A DNA stretch of 64,000 bases from the NCBI GenBank assembly GCA_024280835.1, contig JAJRPJ010000008.1, forward strand, positions 209,730 to 273,729, in the 5' to 3' direction. Source of the stretch: Candidatus Zixiibacteriota bacterium. GTDB taxonomy: Bacteria; Zixibacteria; MSB-5A5; GN15; JACZUZ01. The notes beneath the pieces were generated by a model, which searched no databases, was not told the origin of the DNA, and was given only the letters and a program-made list of their open reading frames with translations. Position numbers and translations under genes: made by a program. Shown in pieces: positions 51,131-60,377 of the stretch; the first letter of the stretch is position 1; every line of letters begins with the position of its first letter.

Positions 51131-53959
51131 TTAGAAGAAGAAGTTCATTCCGAACAAAATGATTCTTGGATTCGAAAAGTTTGTTGGGTCATTGGCGCGC
51201 AAGTTGGACAGCTCAGTTCCGTTTTGATTTGCGAAAAGCGCGTCTGGGTTTTGTGTAGCATCGGCAAAAGTTTGACCAGGAGCAGTCGTGAGCCAACCAG
51301 TATTGTCTGGATCGCCTGTGGACTCATAAACAAAGATTGCATTCTTCGTGTCGAGAACATTTTGCACCCAAACATAAGCATTCAACTTTGCGCCAAAAAT
51401 TTTGAACGTCTTATCGGCTTTTAGGTCAATCACCATATTGGTCGCGCCATAAACTGAGTTCACAGGAGCGTTGGCTTCCGGAGAAACAGCCGCTAACGAG
51501 TTCTCATTATAAACAACAGACGGAGTGTATGGCGTGCCACTTGAGAACTTAAATACTGTTGAAACACCAAAGTCTTTCAGGATTGACGAATTTCCACCGA
51601 AGTCACGAACATCAAATGTTCCGACCAGTGTATGTCGTTGGTCATAAGAAAGCGCGCTGGCCTGTATGGGTGCATTTGCCGATGTCCAAGCAACATTACG
51701 CTGGGTTCCTGCAAATGAGCCAGTTCCTGTAGCCGAAGACAAAGTGTACTTGGCTTCAAACCTGACAGCGTGAACGCGACGCATCCTGAGTCCAACTTCC
51801 AAGCCCTTAATTGTGGCGAAATCACCATTTTGATAGATTTCAAATGATTTTGGAGTCGCTGGCTGTGAGACGACTTGAATCAGGTTTGTGATGTCTTTGT
51901 AGAAAGCAGTAACATCAATCGCCGCAAAACCGCTGATTCGACGAGTTATACCCATCTCGTAAGCAGTTGTCCGTTCTGGCTCCAAGTTTGGATTACCGAC
52001 TGGGAAGTAGTAACCAGCATTAACTGTTTTGTACTCAAAATAGTTAAATCCAGTGTAGAGCTTATCAAGGTCAGGACGCTTGAAGAACTTACCAAAGCTA
52101 AAGTGCATACTGGTGATTTCATCAAGTGGAAAGGCAACACCGAGACGTGGTGAAAAATCGCTGATTGTTTTGGCATCAACCAAGTCAACAGCGTCCAAAG
52201 TATTATCACCAGTAGTGCCTAGTGGATTATTCGGATCTACGAATTGTTTCGTTTTATAATCGAAATAGTCATAGCGAATACCCGCCGTCAAAATCATGCC
52301 GTTCCAATCGTACTTGTCCTGTACGTATAACGAAATGCTGATTGGTTTCTTGGCCGCGTCACGACCACCGAAATCACCTTCAACGCCCTTGCCATTGAAG
52401 CCATAGTAGTTAGCGTCCTGCCATTGTGCGGCGGAATCAGTCTTACTAGCGACATTGAATGGAATTATGTGGTTGAAACGGCGTAGTACGTGTTGTTGAA
52501 CATCGAATCCAGCCTTGAACAAATGACCACTCTTGGTTCTTGATGTAATGTCACCCTTACCCTGTTTATAGGTAGAAATACGACGTAAGTATCCACCTAC
52601 TGTTGAACCTGGGTTGTAGAACAGATTCAAATCGACGTTTCCGCTGGTCGGATCACCAGTGAAGACATCGTTGGTATAGCTGGCAAGATCATTCCAAAAC
52701 ACACCATCACCAGTCTCGCGCTCTGTGCGGAAGTATGCTCCAGCGAGAGTGTAGAATGTTGACGGGCTAAGCGTATGTGTCAATCTCGTATGGAAACCAA
52801 AGTTTTGGTCATCATAGCGTCGATTGTGCGCCGAGTTGAACAACTGGGCATGGCTATATCGTTGCCATCTGTCACGCGAGGCGTTACCACCAATTTGCAA
52901 GGATAAATTTGAAGACAACTTAATCTTCGTCTTACCTTGAAACGTCCAGCCGTTTTGAGAGTTATTTGGCAACTGTTTGTCACCACGCAAATTGACGATG
53001 CCGTTGATGGCTTCTCCAGTAATTGGTGATGGTGATCTATCACCAAAGTAATTTCTTTCTCCCGAAACGTAGAATGTTGCGTTCTCAAAGAAAGGCACTG
53101 GGCCACCAAAACTAAGGGCCCCAATATTCTGGTTGAAACCCTTGTCTCCAAGGACATTGTCTGTGACAATTTCAGCTGAGCCACTATAATTCTCACCACC
53201 AGATTTTGTAATAGTGTTAATAATAGCAGCCGAGACAAAACCATACTCTGCTGGGAAACCACCAGTGATGATTGAAACTTCCTCGATGGCATTATTGTTA
53301 ATTGAAGTTGTCGACAGTCCTGAGAGAGGATCCTGCTGCGAGAATCCATCAACAAGGTAAGCGACCGATGATGGACGACCACCACGAATGTTTAGTTCGG
53401 GGCTATTTGTTCCTTCACGGCCACCACGAGCTCGGTTGCCAGAGCTTTGACGGAAGGTTACTACTCCAGTCTGAAGCTGAACGACTTGCTCATAACCACG
53501 TGTCGGCAGGTTTTTAATTTCTGCCGCTGTGACTGTTGAAACTGAAAGGTCACGGCCTCTTTCGACCAATGGTCTCTCAGCGGTAACAGTGACCCCCTCC
53601 AACTTGGTGGTCGCCATTTGCAAACTAGCGTCGTAGTTAGTTGTCTTATCGGTAGAGACAACAATGTTTTTTACCGAAAGAGTTGCAAAACCGACGGATG
53701 AAATTTTCATCTCGTGAGCGCCAACCTCTACTCGCAAAATAAAATATTTTCCTTCGAAGTCAGTGACCCCGCCAAGTTCTGTTCCGACAATTGAAACCGA
53801 TGCGCCGACGATCGGCTCATTGGTGGAACCGTCGATAACTGTACCGGCAATACGTCCCGTGACTCCCGCTTGGGCTGCGCTAGCGCATAGTAACGCTAGC
53901 GTTAACCCGATGAATCCAAGTGTGTTACGAATTCCTTTCACTCGAAACACTCCTTTCAT
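51131..53959 (-). CDS. TonB-dependent outer-membrane receptor with carboxypeptidase-regulatory N-terminus
   Basis: The product is 942 residues. The signal peptide ends at SAAQAG (about residue 32). A CarboxypepD_reg-like domain (about 33-115) contains GRIAGTVIDGSTNEPIVGA. The plug domain (about 135-245) contains LNIRGGRPSSVAYLVDGFSQQD and ITGGFPAEYG. The beta-barrel (about 260-942) ends in LFGMNFFF with a terminal Phe, as in CirA/SusC-type receptors. It imports a substrate in a TonB-dependent manner; ligand is unknown. It heads the operon with the secreted cargo-like protein and the PorV-like protein. A 24-codon frame in front of it (53925-53999) has a good ribosome-binding site and overlaps its start. 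Confidence 0.92.
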   Translation of the reverse strand: MKGVFRVKGIRNTLGFIGLTLALLCASAAQAGVTGRIAGTVIDGSTNEPIVGASVSIVGTELGGVTDFEGKYFILRVEVGAHEMKISSVGFATLSVKNIVVSTDKTTNYDASLQMATTKLEGVTVTAERPLVERGRDLSVSTVTAAEIKNLPTRGYEQVVQLQTGVVTFRQSSGNRARGGREGTNSPELNIRGGRPSSVAYLVDGFSQQDPLSGLSTTSINNNAIEEVSIITGGFPAEYGFVSAAIINTITKSGGENYSGSAEIVTDNVLGDKGFNQNIGALSFGGPVPFFENATFYVSGERNYFGDRSPSPITGEAINGIVNLRGDKQLPNNSQNGWTFQGKTKIKLSSNLSLQIGGNASRDRWQRYSHAQLFNSAHNRRYDDQNFGFHTRLTHTLSPSTFYTLAGAYFRTERETGDGVFWNDLASYTNDVFTGDPTSGNVDLNLFYNPGSTVGGYLRRISTYKQGKGDITSRTKSGHLFKAGFDVQQHVLRRFNHIIPFNVASKTDSAAQWQDANYYGFNGKGVEGDFGGRDAAKKPISISLYVQDKYDWNGMILTAGIRYDYFDYKTKQFVDPNNPLGTTGDNTLDAVDLVDAKTISDFSPRLGVAFPLDEITSMHFSFGKFFKRPDLDKLYTGFNYFEYKTVNAGYYFPVGNPNLEPERTTAYEMGITRRISGFAAIDVTAFYKDITNLIQVVSQPATPKSFEIYQNGDFATIKGLEVGLRMRRVHAVRFEAKYTLSSATGTGSFAGTQRNVAWTSANAPIQASALSYDQRHTLVGTFDVRDFGGNSSILKDFGVSTVFKFSSGTPYTPSVVYNENSLAAVSPEANAPVNSVYGATNMVIDLKADKTFKIFGAKLNAYVWVQNVLDTKNAIFVYESTGDPDNTGWLTTAPGQTFADATQNPDALFANQNGTELSNLRANDPTNFSNPRIILFGMNFFF

Positions 53960-53999
53960 AGCATTCCTGAAGTTTCAGTGAGTTATCTATTTCATTCAT
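53925..53999 (-). CDS. Possible leader peptide (24 aa) of the TonB operon
   Basis: GGAGG at 54011-54015 is followed 11 bases later by the ATG of a 24-codon frame (MNEIDNSLKLQECYERS...). It runs 35 bases past the TonB receptor ATG in another frame. The TonB gene's own ribosome-binding site is weak (AGGA), so translation could be coupled through this frame. Alternatively the annotated receptor start is wrong. Confidence 0.3.
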   Translation of the reverse strand: MNEIDNSLKLQECYERSVSSERNS

Positions 54000-54689
54000 T
54001 AATCTTCGTTCCTCCATATAGCAACACCATCCAATTCGTACTTTAGTAGATAGTATTATCCCAGCCCGAAAGAGCTAGTGTTCAACGCTTTATGCAATAA
54101 AAAACTTGGTTTTGCATGATATTTTGGAACGTTTTTTCAACAAAATTGTTAAAGAATCCTTTTGTCAAACAACTTTTTTGTCAGCCTGGCTGAACGTAGC
54201 TAGCCACAATAGTCTCGAATGTTGCCAACAAACACTCAATATAGAGAGTGTTTTTCGTTGAAATGGTTGCTAGGAAAATGCTTTCAAGAAAGCTCAATTA
54301 CCAATAATCAACAAAATTGCATGAGTCCTTGCATCGATTAGCTTGTTTAGTAGCTCCAAGGCCTTGGGGCCCTCACTTGGGCAAAGTACAAGAGCAGTCC
54401 ATTGCTCGAATCCTCCTTAGACCCCGAATTGGGAAATTCGGGAATAGGTATATTTCAAGACAGGCTGATATGGCGTGTGTAAGGCATTGGTAAGATGTCA
54501 AGCTGGAGCTAGGCTGTCAAGGGGAATTAGAAGTTGCCTCCAGCGACCTCTAGCTTTGTTACTGTAAACTGGGGCTTGTCTCAGTAATAAATTTCCCCTA
54601 TGCTTGGCAGGTGAAGTTGGTTTAGCGCCACACATTGACCGAACAAAAACACAACACAAAAAAACAACAAGGCAACCAGAACGAGAGTT
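53960..54689. other. Spacer between divergent TonB operon and leuB-like gene
   Basis: It contains a possible bidirectional terminator AAACACTC/GAGTGTTT followed by TT (54230-54255) and a perfect 8-bp hairpin CCCGAATT-GGGA-AATTCGGG (54423-54442). The first ~100 bases are the leader of the TonB operon, including the 24-codon frame. I see no other gene here. Confidence 0.55.
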
Positions 54690-55763
54690 ATGAAGACGCA
54701 TAAGATAGCAATCATCGGGGGCGATGGAATTGGGCCAGAAGTTACAACCGAAGGGATGAAAGTCCTTGATGCAGTCGCGCAATTGGAGGGTTTCAAACTT
54801 GAGAGAGTTGTGTATCCGTTTGGTTCTGAACATTACTTAAAAACTGGCGAATTGATGCCCGACTCGATTTGGGAAGAGCTCAAGGGTTTTGATGCGATTT
54901 TCCTGGGGGCGATTGGCGATCCTAGAGTTGAAGTAGGCTTGGTTGAACGTGCGGTTATAGCGGGGATTCGGTTTAAGCTGGACTTGTACATCAACTTGCG
55001 ACCTATCAAGCTTTATAGCGAAGAGCTTTGCCCACTGAAGAATAAGACCTGCGAAGATGTGGATATGTTAATTATCCGCGAGAATACTGAAGGGGCCTAT
55101 ATGGCTTTGGGCGGTATTATGAAAAAGGGCACACCTGATGAAATCGCGATTTGCGATATGGTCTGGACCAAACGTGGCTGTGAGCGAGCGATCGAGTATG
55201 CGTTTGAAGTGGCGCGTAAGCGTGATAAGGACAAGAAAGTCACGCTGATTGACAAGGCCAATGCGATTCGGGCGATGGATATTTGGACACGGACTTTTGA
55301 GGAAGTCGGCGAGCGCTATCCTGATATCAAGCGTGAGCATGCCTATATTGACGCGGCTTGCATGTGGATGATTAAGAATCCCGAATGGTTTGATGTGGCT
55401 GTGACTGCCAATTTGTTTGGGGATATTATCACCGATTTGGGCGCTATGGTTCAGGGCGGTATGGGTATCGCGGCTTCCGGTAATATTCATCCTGGTAAAG
55501 TTTCGATGTTCGAGCCGATTCATGGTTCGGCGCCAAAATACAAAGGCAAAAATGTGGCCTGTCCGATTGCGGCGATTATGGCCGGTGCGATGATGCTCGA
55601 TTTCCTCGGCGAAGCTGGCGGCTCGGCTCGTATCGAAAACGCTGTGACGACAATTCTCAAAGAAGGCAAGTTGCCCTCACTTGATGCCCGTTCAGGACAC
55701 AAAACCTCCGATGTCGGTGATATGGTCGCCAAAGCGGTGACAGAAGTGAGTGTTGGAGTGTAA
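54690..55763 (+). CDS. leuB: 3-Isopropylmalate dehydrogenase-type enzyme
   Basis: The protein is 357 residues of the isocitrate/isopropylmalate dehydrogenase family, using NAD(P)+ and a divalent metal. It has the nucleotide-fold start [29 protein letters not shown] with INLRPIKLY (the substrate-loop form of many LeuB proteins), [11 protein letters not shown], the catalytic lysine in [12 protein letters not shown], the metal aspartates in [12 protein letters not shown], and [15 protein letters not shown]. Tartrate or homoisocitrate dehydrogenases are alternatives, and no other leucine-biosynthesis gene is nearby. ACGAGAG precedes the ATG. Confidence 0.8.
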   Translation: MKTHKIAIIGGDGIGPEVTTEGMKVLDAVAQLEGFKLERVVYPFGSEHYLKTGELMPDSIWEELKGFDAIFLGAIGDPRVEVGLVERAVIAGIRFKLDLYINLRPIKLYSEELCPLKNKTCEDVDMLIIRENTEGAYMALGGIMKKGTPDEIAICDMVWTKRGCERAIEYAFEVARKRDKDKKVTLIDKANAIRAMDIWTRTFEEVGERYPDIKREHAYIDAACMWMIKNPEWFDVAVTANLFGDIITDLGAMVQGGMGIAASGNIHPGKVSMFEPIHGSAPKYKGKNVACPIAAIMAGAMMLDFLGEAGGSARIENAVTTILKEGKLPSLDARSGHKTSDVGDMVAKAVTEVSVGV

Positions 55764-55827
55764 CGAGTCAAAGTAATTATTGCAATGTATGACGACCTTT
55801 GATTTCCTATTTTAGGCATCCACTCAA

Positions 55828-56730
55828 ATGAGAACATTTAGAATTCTATTGATGTTGTTGTTCCTCTGTTCGTGCGCTGAGAGCGCAGAAGGCAAGAAAC
55901 CAAATATCCAGACATCCGGAGCAGAAATTTTGTCCGTTTCTGCTAATGGTGAATTTGCGGTCTTAGGGCTGTGGCAAGTCGCAGGAGAAAACATAATTCT
56001 TGCTTGGGAATTGGTCCGAGTCACTAGTCTAGAAGAAAATCGTTATGAAATAATTGATACACTTCCAGGAGAACAAGACTCATTTGGATTCTGCAGTGAC
56101 AGCGTAGTGTACTGGATGCCACATGAAAATGGAAGGTCTAGATTGCTCATGCGGCATGTTAGTGAACCAGGCTCTCTAATAGTGGTGATTGAAAAAGAAT
56201 TCACAGACACGGTTAAGTATCCAGGATTTGATTTACACACACTCTCCTACTTTCATCTTAAAGATTCACTCATGTCAACGAGAACGGGACTATGGAGGCT
56301 AAGAAGTGATGGGTCTGTGGTTTCTATTTTGCAATTGGAAAATAGAGGCTTTGATGCGTTTAGCCTTGATGGCTTAGAATATCTGTTCGAATTGGACCCC
56401 GAGAGGTGGTCACAGAATCCTCGACACTGGGATGTTTATTCATATAATATCACTGATAGCGTTCTTAAACTCGAGTACTCACAGAATATTCACTCACCAG
56501 GGTCGATGACTACCAGAGGGATAGGGAAACCCATTTTCTTCTTGGATTATTCACTAGAACTCCAATCGTTGAATGTTTTTGAATTTGACCGCTTGACTCG
56601 AGAAAAGAAAAGATTGACGGATTTGAAGCCGCCGAAGCGGGTCGTTGGATTCGATTTACTAAGAAACTCTATATTAGTACATGTTTCAAATTCAGACAAG
56701 CAGGAAGAGTGCATGATAATCGATAGATAA
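55828..56730 (+). CDS. Uncharacterised lipoprotein
   Basis: The protein is 300 residues. The signal sequence MRTFRILLMLLFLCSC ends in a lipobox (LFLCSC), followed by AESAEG. The mature protein is beta-rich with regularly spaced motifs such as SANGEFAVLGLWQVAG and LRSDGSVVSILQL, which might form a propeller-like fold. I recognise no family. The gene follows the leuB-like gene by 64 bases and may be a separate transcript. Repeat-rich sequence starts directly after its stop codon. Confidence 0.6.
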   Translation: MRTFRILLMLLFLCSCAESAEGKKPNIQTSGAEILSVSANGEFAVLGLWQVAGENIILAWELVRVTSLEENRYEIIDTLPGEQDSFGFCSDSVVYWMPHENGRSRLLMRHVSEPGSLIVVIEKEFTDTVKYPGFDLHTLSYFHLKDSLMSTRTGLWRLRSDGSVVSILQLENRGFDAFSLDGLEYLFELDPERWSQNPRHWDVYSYNITDSVLKLEYSQNIHSPGSMTTRGIGKPIFFLDYSLELQSLNVFEFDRLTREKKRLTDLKPPKRVVGFDLLRNSILVHVSNSDKQEECMIIDR

Positions 56731-56865
56731 TTGGTTCCGTATGTCGAAAAGCCTATGGCTGGGCGGCCGTGACCTTGGTCGCGGTTTCAACACCATTTAG
56801 TGGTTCGTTGGGTTTATATAATCTAATGGATGTCAAAGTTTAACACCGTAGCCTAAACAATGAAA

Positions 56866-56883
56866 CAGGGACGAACGTCCCTG
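56866..56883. repeat. Perfect palindrome with AA loop
   Basis: CAGGGACG and CGTCCCTG are separated by AA, and the sequence continues CCACCCTGCC. A hairpin with the same AA loop and a similar right flank (GGCACCCTGC) is at about 11660-11682. Confidence 0.7.
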
Positions 56884-56904
56884 CCACCCTGCCATCCCCA
56901 AAAA

Positions 56905-56926
56905 CGGCAGGTCTGAGGATCTGCCG
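56905..56926. repeat. R1 palindrome, copy B
   Basis: On the minus strand it reads CGGCAGATCCTCAGACCTGCCG. Compared with copy A at 6096-6117, it shares 17 of 22 bases. Four of the five differences are in two base pairs that changed together (T-A to C-G, T-A to G-C). Confidence 0.75.
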
Positions 56927-57030
56927 CAACGGTAAATTCACTCTTCGACTCTTTAAGACTCGGACTTGCATCGTGAGTCATTCGTCAAACACAAGATTTT
57001 CTAATCTCAGCTACTTGTTAAAAAAATCTA

Positions 57031-58677
57031 CTACCCCGCACAGCATGACAATTTGCTGACGTCTTTTGTGAATGTTTGGGCGCATAGTTTTAGGCCTTCT
57101 ACCATTGTTAGATAGGGAAATAGTAAGTCAGATAAATCATGCGCAGTCATATTGTTTCGAATTGCCAGACCAGCTGATTGAATGATTTCTCCAGCTTCAG
57201 GAGCAAGTATTTGTGCGCCGATTATGCGAAGTGTGCCTGCTTCAGCCACCAGCTTGATAAATCCCCTTGTCTCGAAATTGGCCAGCGCTCTGGGTAAATG
57301 TTCGAGGTCCAGTCGACGACTCTCAGTTTCGATTCCCTTAGCATTGGCTTCGGCTTCGGTTAATCCAACTGTCGCGACAGCAGGATCAATAAATACAACA
57401 GCAGGCATTATATCGATATTCAGTTGCGCGGAACCACCTGTCATATTGATTGCCGCACGTGTACCCGCCGCGGCGGCCACATAGACATACTGAGGCATAT
57501 TAGTGCAATCACCAACCGCGAAGATATTTGAGTTGGAAGTAGAAAGACGTTCATTAACAATGATGGTCCCGTTTTCGTCAGTCTCTACACCTACTGATTC
57601 AAGGTTTAGTGATGCAGTATTGGGTTTTCGTCCTGTCGCAATTAAGAGACGGTCACTCTTGAGAGTTCCTGCATCTGTCTCAAGAGTAAACTCATTCTCT
57701 TGATAAGAAACAGACTGCGCCTGAGTATTATTCAAAACTTTGATGCCTTCAGATTCAAATGCCTCAGTAACTCCTAATCCAAGTTCTGGGTCTTCACTAT
57801 ATAAGAGAGTATGGCGTGCAAGAATAGTTACTTCAGTTCCTAAACGTCTATAAGCCTGTGCGAGTTCTAAAGCAATGACGGAAGAACCGATTGCGATTAG
57901 TCGTTGTGGGATTTCCTCCGCTACTAAGGCCTCGGTTGAGGTCCAATATGGTGAATCTGACAGACCTTGAATTGGAGGTATGGTCGATGAGGCGCCAGTG
58001 GCAATCAGGATATAATCAGCTTTCAGTTGCTCTTCTGTTCCATAGCTATGAATAATAGCTAAGGTATTTGAATCTTTGAAATGTGCAGTTCCTTGGATGA
58101 GTGTTATTGAAGGGTCACTATCCAAAATACTTTGGTACTTGGCTTGCCGTAGTTCCTCAACGCGAGCATTCTGCTGTTGAACATGGGCGCGACGGTTTAG
58201 CTTTGGTTCGCTATTGACAAGACCTTCAAAGGGGTTACTACGTTGAAACTGCGCAAGCTGTGATGCACGAATCATTATTTTGGATGGTACACATCCAATA
58301 TTTACACATGTACCACCCAATGTGGATTTTTCGATAATAGTGACTCTCGCACCATTTTCTGTGGCTTTGATAGCCGCCGCAAATGCTCCCGAACCACTAC
58401 CAATTATCGCTATGTGTAGTTTCCCACCTGAACCATTGTTACGACCCGCAGAATCGGCATCTGGTATAAGTCGCTCTTGCGCCTTGAATCCAGCAGACTC
58501 GACAGTTTCTATGATTTTGCTAACTGGAGCGCTATCAGAAATATCAATGATGGCTTCTCCTTTTTGATACGAAACATCAGCGCTAATTCCCGGAAGTGTT
58601 TCTAGCGATTTCTTGATAGCTGTTGCACAACCATCGCAGGTCATGCCTGTGATGTCTAATTCTATTCTCTGTGTCAT
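57031..58677 (-). CDS. merA: Mercuric reductase with N-terminal HMA domain
   Basis: The protein is 548 residues, cytosolic, and a flavin enzyme that uses NADPH to reduce Hg(II) to volatile Hg(0). The N-terminal heavy-metal domain (about 1-70) has the metal-binding GMTCDGCA. The FAD-binding start IAIIGSGSGAFAAA and the redox-active GGTCVNIGCVPSK (Cys pair) follow. The NAD(P) site is near IAIGSSVIALELA. The C-terminus ends in LSCCAG, the vicinal Cys pair that hands mercury to the active site. The set of cysteines makes a true MerA far more likely than lipoamide dehydrogenase. GGAG precedes the ATG. It is the last gene of the mer operon. Confidence 0.95.
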   Translation of the reverse strand: MTQRIELDITGMTCDGCATAIKKSLETLPGISADVSYQKGEAIIDISDSAPVSKIIETVESAGFKAQERLIPDADSAGRNNGSGGKLHIAIIGSGSGAFAAAIKATENGARVTIIEKSTLGGTCVNIGCVPSKIMIRASQLAQFQRSNPFEGLVNSEPKLNRRAHVQQQNARVEELRQAKYQSILDSDPSITLIQGTAHFKDSNTLAIIHSYGTEEQLKADYILIATGASSTIPPIQGLSDSPYWTSTEALVAEEIPQRLIAIGSSVIALELAQAYRRLGTEVTILARHTLLYSEDPELGLGVTEAFESEGIKVLNNTQAQSVSYQENEFTLETDAGTLKSDRLLIATGRKPNTASLNLESVGVETDENGTIIVNERLSTSNSNIFAVGDCTNMPQYVYVAAAAGTRAAINMTGGSAQLNIDIMPAVVFIDPAVATVGLTEAEANAKGIETESRRLDLEHLPRALANFETRGFIKLVAEAGTLRIIGAQILAPEAGEIIQSAGLAIRNNMTAHDLSDLLFPYLTMVEGLKLCAQTFTKDVSKLSCCAG

Positions 58678-58714
58678 ATGTTACTCCAAATGCTTTTTGT
58701 TTTGCTATTACAGT

Positions 58715-59332
58715 TTAATACACTAGATAGCTATCTGCCTGTTGCCTACGATTAAGAAACTCTTTTAAGGATAGTGGAGTAGTGATTTTCTCGATGCTAG
58801 GGCTTCGCTTTAATGGACTATCCTGCAAATCAACAAGATTGGCCATGAACCCGTTATAGGTAATCTTGACTCCCATTTCATTCAGCCAATAGAGATAGTC
58901 TCGATATGCTTTGGGCATGTTTTCTGGTTTAATAGGATAGAGTTCGGACATGATCTTTTTGAGTTTCGAGGGTACTTCGTAACCATAACTATGCGGGCGA
59001 CCATCTGACTCGACTTTTAGATCATATACTCCAGCGGCGTCGTAGAACATTTCAACATCATACCCCTCCGCCAACCCTCCAAAGGCTACATTAAACGCTA
59101 CACATCCTGGGCTGTCATCATGCTCAAAACTTGTTTCATAATGTATAAGTAGCTTCTTACCATTCTTGGGCGCATTAGAAATGAAGTCAGGAATAAGTGG
59201 TATGGTTATCTTTGTAGAAGCTTTATCGGCGGAACTACCTCCACCGCCTGAGTTACAAGCCGTCAATAGAAACAACGTCGCAATTGCAACACTGTTTATC
59301 AGGGCGCTAGAGAATGGACTGTTTTTTCTCAT
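58715..59332 (-). CDS. DsrE-like lipoprotein of the mer operon
   Basis: The product is 205 residues from the ATG at 59332, four bases after the merT-merP stop codon. The signal peptide ends in the lipobox LFLLTAC, followed by a Gly/Ser stretch (NSGGGGSS). The mature domain resembles a DsrE/sulfurtransferase-like fold: KKLLIHYETSFEHDD, AFNVAFGGLAEGYDVEMFYDAAGVYDLK, then YRDYLYWLNEMGVKITYNGF. The expected active-site cysteine near the end of that block is not present; the only mature cysteine besides the lipid-attachment one is in DSPGCVAF. Its position between the transporter and merA suggests an extracytoplasmic role in mercury or thiol handling. That role is an inference. Confidence 0.65.
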   Translation of the reverse strand: MRKNSPFSSALINSVAIATLFLLTACNSGGGGSSADKASTKITIPLIPDFISNAPKNGKKLLIHYETSFEHDDSPGCVAFNVAFGGLAEGYDVEMFYDAAGVYDLKVESDGRPHSYGYEVPSKLKKIMSELYPIKPENMPKAYRDYLYWLNEMGVKITYNGFMANLVDLQDSPLKRSPSIEKITTPLSLKEFLNRRQQADSYLVY

Positions 59333-59336
59333 CTCG

Positions 59337-59927
59337 TCATTTGCTTTCGATAAGTTTTGGTTTGTAACCGACTGATTGAATTGCAGACTCAACCTTGGCT
59401 AAATCTGTATTTGCATCATTGTACCAGATGTAAGCCTTACTTTCTGTGAAGCTGGATTTTACACTGTCCACTACTCCTGTGGCATTCACGGCGCCGTCGA
59501 TTGCTATTTCACAGCCGCCACATGTCATACCGTCCACTTGATAAACTGCGAAATGAGCTGATGATGAACCGCCTTCACTTGGGATAGGAGTTGTTCCGAG
59601 TACATATGGATAGACTGACCAGCTCAGGAAACCAAAGACCACGACCGTAGAAATAGTAAGCATCGTTTTGGTGAATGTCTCATTCACCATTTTGCATGCC
59701 GTTCCAGCGCATTTCTTCTTTTCACGAAAGTACAACCAGTAGGACACTCCCACTCCAACTATTGCAAGTGGAAGTATGTACCATTTAATAGCGCCCATGG
59801 TCGATGATAGCCCAGCTACTCCTGCGGTACCGACACCAAGTAGCGTTAGCCCTAGTAAAATCAATGGCGGCAAACAGCATGAAGAAGCAGCTATCGCTGA
59901 GAGAATTGAAACTTTCTTCGCATCCAT
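59337..59927 (-). CDS. merT: Mercuric transporter MerT fused to MerP-like HMA domain
   Basis: The protein is 196 residues. The MerT part has a first helix with the vicinal cysteines SSCCLPPL (about 15-22), two further helices, and a loop cysteine pair (KKCAGTACKM, about 72-81). The C-terminal ~70 residues are an HMA domain with GMTCGGCE (about 133-140), equivalent to the periplasmic MerP. So uptake and scavenging are combined in one polypeptide. Mercury would pass from the HMA domain to the membrane cysteines and on to MerA. AAAGGAAA lies upstream of the ATG. Confidence 0.9.
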   Translation of the reverse strand: MDAKKVSILSAIAASSCCLPPLILLGLTLLGVGTAGVAGLSSTMGAIKWYILPLAIVGVGVSYWLYFREKKKCAGTACKMVNETFTKTMLTISTVVVFGFLSWSVYPYVLGTTPIPSEGGSSSAHFAVYQVDGMTCGGCEIAIDGAVNATGVVDSVKSSFTESKAYIWYNDANTDLAKVESAIQSVGYKPKLIESK

Positions 59928-59948
59928 ATATCTATATTTCCTTTGAGT

Positions 59949-60347
59949 TTATTTCTTCACGGATTCAAAAAGAATTGGGCAGTTCGTGATTGTCTTGGAA
60001 ATAGAACACTGGTTAACTAGGTCAGCGAGAACAATCTCCATCGATTTCAAGTGTTCTATCTGTAACCGTATTTTATCTAATCGCGTCACGGCAAACTCCT
60101 GAACCTCAGAACATCGATTCACTTTTCCGTCTGCCATACCAAGCAGAGTTTTGATATCGTTCAGACTGAAACCAATGTCTTTAGCTCGCCTGACAAACTT
60201 CAATCGCTCAACGGCGTCATTGTCGTAGACTCTATAGTTTGACTCGGAGCGCGCTGGTTTTGCTAGCAACCCCTTTTGCTCGTAGAACCGAATTGTCTGA
60301 GTGTCTGTATTTGACTCCTGCGCTAATTGTCCAATAGTCATTTTCAT
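59949..60347 (-). CDS. merR: Mercury-responsive MerR regulator
   Basis: The product is 132 residues. The N-terminal winged helix-turn-helix is clear (IGQLAQESNTDTQTIRFYEQKGLL). The three metal ligands Cys79, Cys114 and Cys123 keep the exact spacings (35 and 9) of Cys82, Cys117 and Cys126 in Tn501 MerR. That identifies a mercury sensor rather than a zinc, copper or lead sensor. It is the first gene of the operon and precedes merT-merP by 21 bases, unlike many proteobacterial mer loci where it is divergent. It therefore probably autoregulates. Confidence 0.93.
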   Translation of the reverse strand: MKMTIGQLAQESNTDTQTIRFYEQKGLLAKPARSESNYRVYDNDAVERLKFVRRAKDIGFSLNDIKTLLGMADGKVNRCSEVQEFAVTRLDKIRLQIEHLKSMEIVLADLVNQCSISKTITNCPILFESVKK

Positions 60348-60377
60348 CTTTCCTTTTTCTCATTCATACCTATATAC

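Larger units (their letters stand above)
56731..57030. other. Repeat-rich spacer, left flank of the mer operon
   Basis: No gene was found. It contains a 16-base match to 11428-11443 on the opposite strand (56734-56749), a GTGACCTTGGTC palindrome (about 56768-56782), a perfect CAGGGACG-AA-CGTCCCTG hairpin (56866-56883), and the second copy of the R1 hairpin (56905-56926). It sits between a plus-strand lipoprotein gene and the minus-strand mer operon. Confidence 0.65.

Noticed and set aside
54690-55763. Isocitrate dehydrogenase
   Set aside because: The length and the NLRPIKLY and GDPRVEVG motifs fit the short LeuB-type group better than NADP-isocitrate dehydrogenase, though substrate is not proven.
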